Shown: in pieces, positions 58,645-64,000 of the stretch
Numbering within the stretch: the stretch's first letter is position 1
Layout of the letters: the number at the start of each line of letters is the position of its first letter
Source of the DNA: Crotalaria pallida
Taxonomy: Eukaryota; Streptophyta; Magnoliopsida; Fabales; Fabaceae
Reading direction: 5' to 3'
Length of the DNA: 64,000 nucleotides
Assembly (NCBI GenBank): GCA_037953625.1
Contig: CM075649.1
Span: forward strand, 89,595,290-89,659,289
The notes under the pieces: generated by a model
The model's database searches: none
What the model saw: only the letters and a program-made list of their open reading frames with translations
What the model was told of the DNA's origin: nothing
Translations under genes and position numbers: made by a program

Positions 58645-59422
58645 TTGAATAAGGAGGAGAAGAATCAGAGGCAGTTTGCAAAGTTTATGGAACTATTCAC
58701 AAAGCTCCATATCAATATACCATTTGCAGAGGCTCTTGAACAAATGCCCATTTATGCAAAATTTATGAAGGAGCTGCTCACCAACAAGAGGAAGATGAGA
58801 GATGATAAATCAGAGTGCAGTGCTATCCTTCAGAAGAAGCTCCCACAAAAATTGAATGATCCAGGTAGCTTCACTATTCCTTGCAATATAGGTGGGGTGG
58901 ATATTGGTAAAGCTTTGTGTGATTTAGGGGCTAGTATCAACCTGATGCCCATCTCCATCTTCAAAAGGTTGGGAATTGGTGAAATCAAAACAAACTATGA
59001 TCTCCCTTCAGTTGGCTGACCGACCTATCTAGAGGCCATTCGGTAAAGTGGAAGATGTGCTAGTCAAGGTGGATAAGTTTACCTTTCCAGCAAATTTTGT
59101 GATTCTAGACATGAATGAAGATCAGGATATTCTACCACTATTACGAAGACCTTTCCTAGCTACTGGGAGAGCCCTGATTGATGTGCAAAATGGTAAACTA
59201 ATGCTGAGAGTTCATGATGAATCGGTAAAATTCAATGTCTATGAATCAATGAAGAATGCCATGGGGGATGATCAGTGCTTGCGATTAGATGTCAAAGAGT
59301 CTATTTTGGATTCGGTGTTTGAGGCGATGTGCTATGAAGACCCTGTGGAGGCAGCTTTATTTACTGATTGTGAGGAAGGAACAGAGGCTTACCGCATTAA
59401 GACCCTTCTTGATGGATCTTAA
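58645..59422 (+). pseudogene. Protease region of element F
   Basis: Opens at the NKEEKNQRQFAKFMELF segment (FAEALEQMPIYAKFMKELL). The aspartic protease motif is CDLGASINLMP near 58912-58945. An indel at about 58985-58993 and a TAG at 59030-59032 break it before VEDVLVKVDKFTFPANFVILDM. The second protease motif reads LLRRPFLATGRALIDVQNG, with Arg where LGRPFL has Gly. The frame ends with TAA at 59420-59422. Confidence 0.87.
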
Positions 59423-59745
59423 GACATCAAGAAGGGACAGTAACCAGCAGACCTGAGGCTAGGTGAAATGGAGGATCGATCAAAGCCAGAGCTCAAGGCT
59501 TTACCAGCCAATCTCAGGTATGTTTTCCTTGATGATACTGAATATTTCCCCATAATTATAAGTAGTGCCTTAACTGAATCTCAAACATAAAAATTATTAA
59601 GGGTTTTGAGGCACTATAAATTTTTTTTTTGGTAGAAGAAAAATCTTATTACCACGATCAAAAAATAACCTCATACAAGAGTCATCTAGCCAAAATCCCC
59701 ACCTACTATGTAGCGTTTGATTTTAACTAGATTACTAAAAATAAG

Positions 59746-61225
59746 TTAAAGTTCAGCTAACACCCTATCAGCTATGTAAACCTTATTAAGAGTTTCAACA
59801 ACATAAAAAACATTTAATCTATAGGAGAGCTCCTTCTTAACAAGAATAAAAACTTGATGTGGAAGCTTGGCTTGATTAGTGAATAATCTTCTATTTCTCT
59901 CAATCCGGATGCTGTAAAGAGAAGCTGCCAGTGTAGCTACTACAACTTGACACCTTTTTTTTTTTTTTTCCGAAAACCATACTTTAACCATCTTGTCCAG
60001 TTCTGGTATTTGAAGTATATCAAGTCCAGATTAATCCAATTTCTCAGCAACTCTACAAGCTCTCTGCTCCATTGACACTCAAAAAATAGGTGATTTCTCG
60101 TTTCAATCTCCGTAGCACATAGTTCACAATGGGGATCAATTAGTTGATATCTGCACACATTCTCCTCCGTCTTGAGCTTGTCATGCGCCATGAGCCAGAA
60201 TATGAAGTTGTGCTTTGGAATCGAGGCTGGATTCCAGATCTTCTTGTACAAGGGAAAGATCTGACGATTACCCAGAAGGAAATCATATCTGTTTTTGATC
60301 GTGTATTCCTTGTTCATACTCATCATTTCCAAGAACAAATCCTTCATCTGATCCCTAATCTTCAGGACCTGCTTCCAGTTCCAGTTGTGAGTTTGGTTGG
60401 GGGTAGCTTCCCAGAAGCTCAAACGTTTTAAGTATACAACATCAACCCACCGAATCCACAACTGATCCTTCTTTACAATTAAGTGCCATACCTGCTTGCC
60501 CACCGCAACAGCATTCCAAAGTGCTAGATTATGAAATCCGAGACCACCATGCTTCTTACCAGTACAAACCAAATTCCATGCTACTTTGGCCTTTGCTCTG
60601 CCTCGTTGATCAACCCCCCAAAGGTAATCTCTGCATTTTTTCTCAATTTCTTTAATTACTGTTTTGGGAATGATAAAGACATTTGCCCAATATACATGCA
60701 AGGATAACAAAACCGAATTCACCAGCTGAGCTCTTCCTTCAAAAGATAAAGATATGGAGGTCCAAGAATTGATGCGTCTGGCTAGTCGATCAACCAAGCT
60801 TCTACAAGTATGAACAGACCATTTCTTGACAGTAATTGGTAAACACACGTATGTAAACGGAAAAACTCCCCTTTCATACCCAGTAATTTGTTGCAATCTG
60901 AGTTGTACTTGCTCATCTACACCCGCAATAAATATATGAGATTTATTCTGATTCGCATAGAGACCAGAGCTATTTGAGAATTCTAGAAAAGCATTTGAGA
61001 TTAGGCTCACACTAACATCATTAGCCTTACAAAAAATCATTATTTCATCCGCAAATGCTAAATTAACAAGCCCAGAACTCTTACACAGAGGATGATATCT
61101 TAAACCAGGTTTAGCAGCTGTAGACATAAGTTTTCTAGATAGCATTTCCATTGCAATAAAAAAAATCAAAGGGGACATAGGGTCTCCTTCCCTCAGTCCC
61201 CTTCTAGATAGCATCTATGACTATA
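59746..61225 (-). pseudogene. LINE ORF2, C-terminal half of reverse transcriptase and zf-RVT
   Basis: The main open frame (59940-61214) begins MLSRRGLREGDPMSPLIF, then LVNLAFADEIMIF, where the conserved FADD is FADE: GAA at 61044-61046. The thumb and a zinc-binding zf-RVT region with HCELCATEIETRNHLFFEC follow. In a run of 15 T (A on the coding strand) at 59955-59969 the frame slips. The next frame (59746-59991) carries the normal C-terminal end (CQVVVATLAASLYSIRIERNRR), so the true end is at 59746. Confidence 0.9.
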
Positions 61226-61802
61226 CTGAATGATGTTGTTCTGATGCATTCCATGATCCAATTAACAAATTTTTGTGGGAATTTGAGAGCCTGTAGACTA
61301 TTCTCAATGAAATTCTAGCTTAAACTATCATAAGCTTTCCTTATATCCACCTTCATCAAACATCTAGGGGACACAACCTTCCTTCTATAGAGCCTTAAGA
61401 GATCCTGGCTAATTAGGATGTTATGAATGATAGATCTATCTTTGATAAAAGCTGTTTGATTTTCATGCACAATATCAGACAGACAACTATGCATTCTACC
61501 ACTCAGAATTCTAGCAATACATTTGTAAATTGTATTGCAGCAGGCAATAGGCCTGAAATCACTTACCAAATTAGGACAATCACTTTTAGGGATAAGAACA
61601 AGATTAGTCTGGTTAGCTTCCTTTAGCATTTTACCTGTAGAAAAAAAGTCTCTGACAACTTCAGTAACATCATCCTTATCACAGACCAGGCTGAATTATA
61701 GAAACCAGCCCCATATCCATCAGGCCCAAGAGTCTTATCACCATTCATTTCTCTAAAACTCTGCCTTATTTCGTCTGAAGTGACAGGTTTAATTAACATG
61801 AT
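61226..61802 (-). pseudogene. LINE ORF2, N-terminal half of reverse transcriptase
   Basis: The frame MLKEANQTNLVLIPKSD... DFRPIACCNTIYKCIARIL ... FIKDRSIIHNILISQDLL ... MKVDIRKAYDSLS is open at 61315-61629. It is separated from the endonuclease by a TAG after LNPDQ (61803) and a frameshift near 61690. It is separated from the C-terminal half by a TAG (probably from Trp) at 61315-61317 and a further shift near 61220. Confidence 0.88.
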
Positions 61803-63107
61803 CTATTGATCAGGGTTTAAAACCCTCCCTTGACTGATGTCCTCCTCAGTAATGCACCAACCAGTATCCCCTCCTGTTAAGAGAGTCTTATAATAGTCTT
61901 CAAAAGCTCTTGCAATCTGCTCCTGATCTGTGAAACTCTGTCCCTCCACATTCTGAATCTTCAGAATTTTGTTCTTATATCTCCTCTGTTTAATAGATTC
62001 ATGGAAGAACCTAGTATTCTTGTCCCCATCCTTTAACCAGTTTTGTTTAGCTTTTTGCCTCAAAAAGCTCAGAGCAGCCTTATACACAGACTGATATTCC
62101 TGGCAAGCTTCTCTTTCCATCTTTTGGATATGCACATTCATTGGATCCTGTTGCAGGAGACTTTGAAATCTTTCTAATTTTTCTCTGAATATGATATCTT
62201 TTGTGTCTATATTACTATATTTTCGAGCATTAAGGTCCTTAAGGGGCTTTTGGAGTCTCCTTAAGTTCCTCATTACTCTAAACATAGCATATCCCTCCTC
62301 CTCCTTATCCCAATGTTCCTGGACAATAATAATAAACTCATCATCCATCACCAACATATTCAGAAATTTAAAACCCGAAGGGTTCCTTCTACTCTCACAC
62401 CTCCAACTCACCACCATTGGACAATGGTCAAAAATACCCTCATTATGAAATACTGTTTTTACTTCAGGCCATTGATCACACCAAGCATCATTAACCATTA
62501 CTCTGACTATCTTTCTATATATCCTGTCTGCACCCTCCTGTTTATTATTCCATGTGAAAAAGTTACCACTGTACTTCATATCCTGAAGCTGGCATTGATA
62601 AACACAATCCCTGAATTGCTGCATGTGATTCTCATCAATAGGCAACCCTCCAATCTTCTCATTCGTATTCAGGCAGCAGTTGAAGTCACCCCCAATCATC
62701 CAGCTCATATTCATACCCTGCTGAATATTTATCAGATCATTTCGTAAATCAACTCTATCATTTGCGTCAATGCTTGCGTACACAAAAGTAGCATAAAATC
62801 TGAATTGTTGAATAATATGAGTGATACAGCAATGCACCAACTGGCCAGAACTCTGTATAATATGAATGTCAAACATATCTCTCCTCCAAACAAACCAAAT
62901 TCTTCCAAGTGGATGATCCTCCAAATTAATGAAAGAACCCCAGCCATTGAACATCCTGCTTTTCACCATCTCATAAGAAGAAGCTCTCAATTTATTTTCT
63001 AGGATTGCAAAAATACCTATATTCATCTTCAAAATCAACCTTTTTATTTCCTTTTGTTTTTGAGGGTGGTTGATCCCTCTAATATTCCATATGGCTAATT
63101 TATCCAT
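61803..63107 (-). pseudogene. LINE ORF2, endonuclease and linker
   Basis: The likely start is the ATG at 63105-63107 (MDKLAIWNIRGINHPQKQ), which overlaps the ORF1 stop. The upstream ATG at 63131 lies inside ORF1. Apurinic-endonuclease-like motifs are present: WNIRGI, an acidic ILENK, WMIGGDFNCC and FDHCPMVVSW. Then comes a linker with WLKDGDKNTRFFHE, typical of plant L1 ORF2. It ends at an in-frame TAG after LNPDQ. Confidence 0.9.
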
Positions 63108-64000
63108 TAAGATGAGAAGTAGAACTCTCACCCTTTTGGTTTACATACCTCAACTGTGCTTTACTTCTAGTAGTCATTGTGGTCCATTGCCCTTCATATT
63201 TATCCCTCTCATTCACCTCCAAGTCAGTAACAGGTTCTTCCTCAGCAGGATTGACAGTTAGCTTGTCAAACTGTTTTATAGTCTCCAAAGCTGCCTCCCT
63301 GTTTTCCTCTGGAATGATCTCCTCCTCCAAGGATTTCTTTAATTTTAAGATATCATCAACCTTTTCAATATCTTCTCTAGAAAGTTTCTTCTTTTTAACC
63401 CAAACCATCTTAATTTGCTTTCTACATGACTTACTGTCATGTCCATACATAGCACAGGCTGCACATCGAACCGGTCTCCATTCATAATCTACTTTTTGAG
63501 TAATGACATTTTGCTTATCATCCTCAAAATATATCTCCTCAGGCAGAATAGTGGGATTTACCTCCACAAGCACTCTTGCATAATTTATACGATTTTTGTC
63601 CTTTGTAACCTGGTCCACCATAATTGGTGTCCCTACCAGACTTGCTATCTTGCTAAGGGCAGAGGCTCCCCAAAATTTCAGATTAAGATTTGGGAGTTGA
63701 ATCCACACAGGCACACAGTCTAAATGGCTTCTTGTCACTGGCCTTCCAGTCCATGGTGCAATTATTAGGGGTTTTCTATCAAAATGAAAGATCCCTATTT
63801 CAAGGACCTTCTTTCTGGCTTCCATGTTATTGAAAGATCCCTATCAAAATTATTCATTAGGATCTTTTCTGTTCCAAATTGACCCCATATTTTCTTCAAG
63901 TATCCCCTAATCACAGAGTATGGGGCTCTAGCTCCAAGGACATAGCATACTAAGGCCTGCTGCCAAAACTTCTCTACCTGTTCAACATCAGCCACGTCAA
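63100..64000 (-). pseudogene. LINE ORF1 (DUF4283-like domain plus zinc knuckle), incomplete
   Basis: The frame at 63795-63995 (QALVCYVLGARAPYSVIRGYL) and that at 63100-63825 (APWTGRPVTRSHLDCVPVWI, ALSKIASLVGTPIMVD) together form a DUF4283-type RNA-binding region, joined by a one-base shift near 63800-63825. A zinc knuckle CAACAMYGHDSKSC (CX2CX4HX4C) lies at about 63433-63474. A Lys-rich and Glu-rich tail follows. The stop TAA overlaps the ORF2 ATG by eight bases (63100-63107). The N-terminus is beyond the window. Confidence 0.88.

Larger units (their letters stand above)
55730..59620 (+). mobile_element. Element F: second Athila-like retrotransposon, 5' part only
   Basis: The order is LTR, primer site, gag and protease, then the start of pol (a PANLRYVFLDDTEYFPII-type linker at about 59500-59560). 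It is interrupted at 59621 by a LINE. It is more decayed than element A. The remainder of pol and the 3' LTR should lie beyond the LINE, outside the window. Confidence 0.8.
59621..64000 (-). mobile_element. L1-type LINE inserted in element F, 5' end outside the window
   Basis: The poly(A) tail appears as T10 at 59621-59630, directly after F sequence ending GCACTATAAA. ORF2 (endonuclease, reverse transcriptase, zinc-binding C-terminus) and ORF1 (DUF4283-like with zinc knuckle) follow on the minus strand. Stops, frameshifts and a changed catalytic residue make it inactive. The target duplication cannot be checked because the other end is missing. Confidence 0.92.

Overview
The window is plant nuclear DNA, from a dicot and possibly a legume. 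The evidence is AT-rich sequence, one intron-bearing LOB-domain (LBD) transcription factor gene, and dense nested plant retrotransposons. The species and the legume guess are inference only. About 48 kb of the 64 kb is a single insertion, and only one host gene is convincing. LAYOUT: Element A (186-48357) is an Athila-type Ty3/gypsy retrotransposon. It has about 1.05-kb LTRs, a tRNA-Asp primer site and a CTTTC target duplication at 181-185 and 48358-48362. Its own sequence is only about 10 kb; the rest is five later insertions, each bounded by its own target-site duplication (TSD). They are: (1) a 6.6-kb minus-strand solo-LTR-like block, 202-6825, TSD CTATT; (2) element B, 7215-15942, TSD CTCTC, with two about 2.9-kb LTRs and only a broken gag; (3) a 1.29-kb foldback Mutator-type element, 21715-23004, 9-bp TSD TATTGTTAA; (4) element D, 23387-33213, minus strand, TSD TGTTT, with 3.2-kb LTRs and no coding interior; (5) element E, 33579-45274, TSD GAAAG, whose interior plus parts of both LTRs is inverted. 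Skipping the inserts, the gag-pol reading frame of A can be followed from 17293 to 45834 through several frameshifts and stops. 

RIGHT OF A: 48363-about 49480 is a decayed relative of the 6.6-kb LTR. Unidentified decayed sequence runs to about 50330. The LBD gene lies at 51435-53275 (two exons), with a SINE-like head and a Mutator-type MITE in its intron. Two 170-bp direct repeats lie at 53914-54318, and an unidentified minus-strand ORF at 55218-55694. A second Athila-like element (F) starts near 55730 and is interrupted at 59621 by a minus-strand L1-type LINE that runs off the right edge. 

HOW THE PARTS WORK TOGETHER: B, D and E lack pol and must have been moved in trans. They share cis signals that look functional: an initiator-tRNA-Met primer site; a 7-bp stem-loop about 50 nt 3' of it; an apparent intron wholly inside each LTR with the same donor and acceptor; and, inside that intron, arrays of small repeat modules. 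In B and E these modules are stem-loops with a related 18-20 nt loop and stems that change on both sides together. This shared cis-architecture is the most interesting signal in the window.
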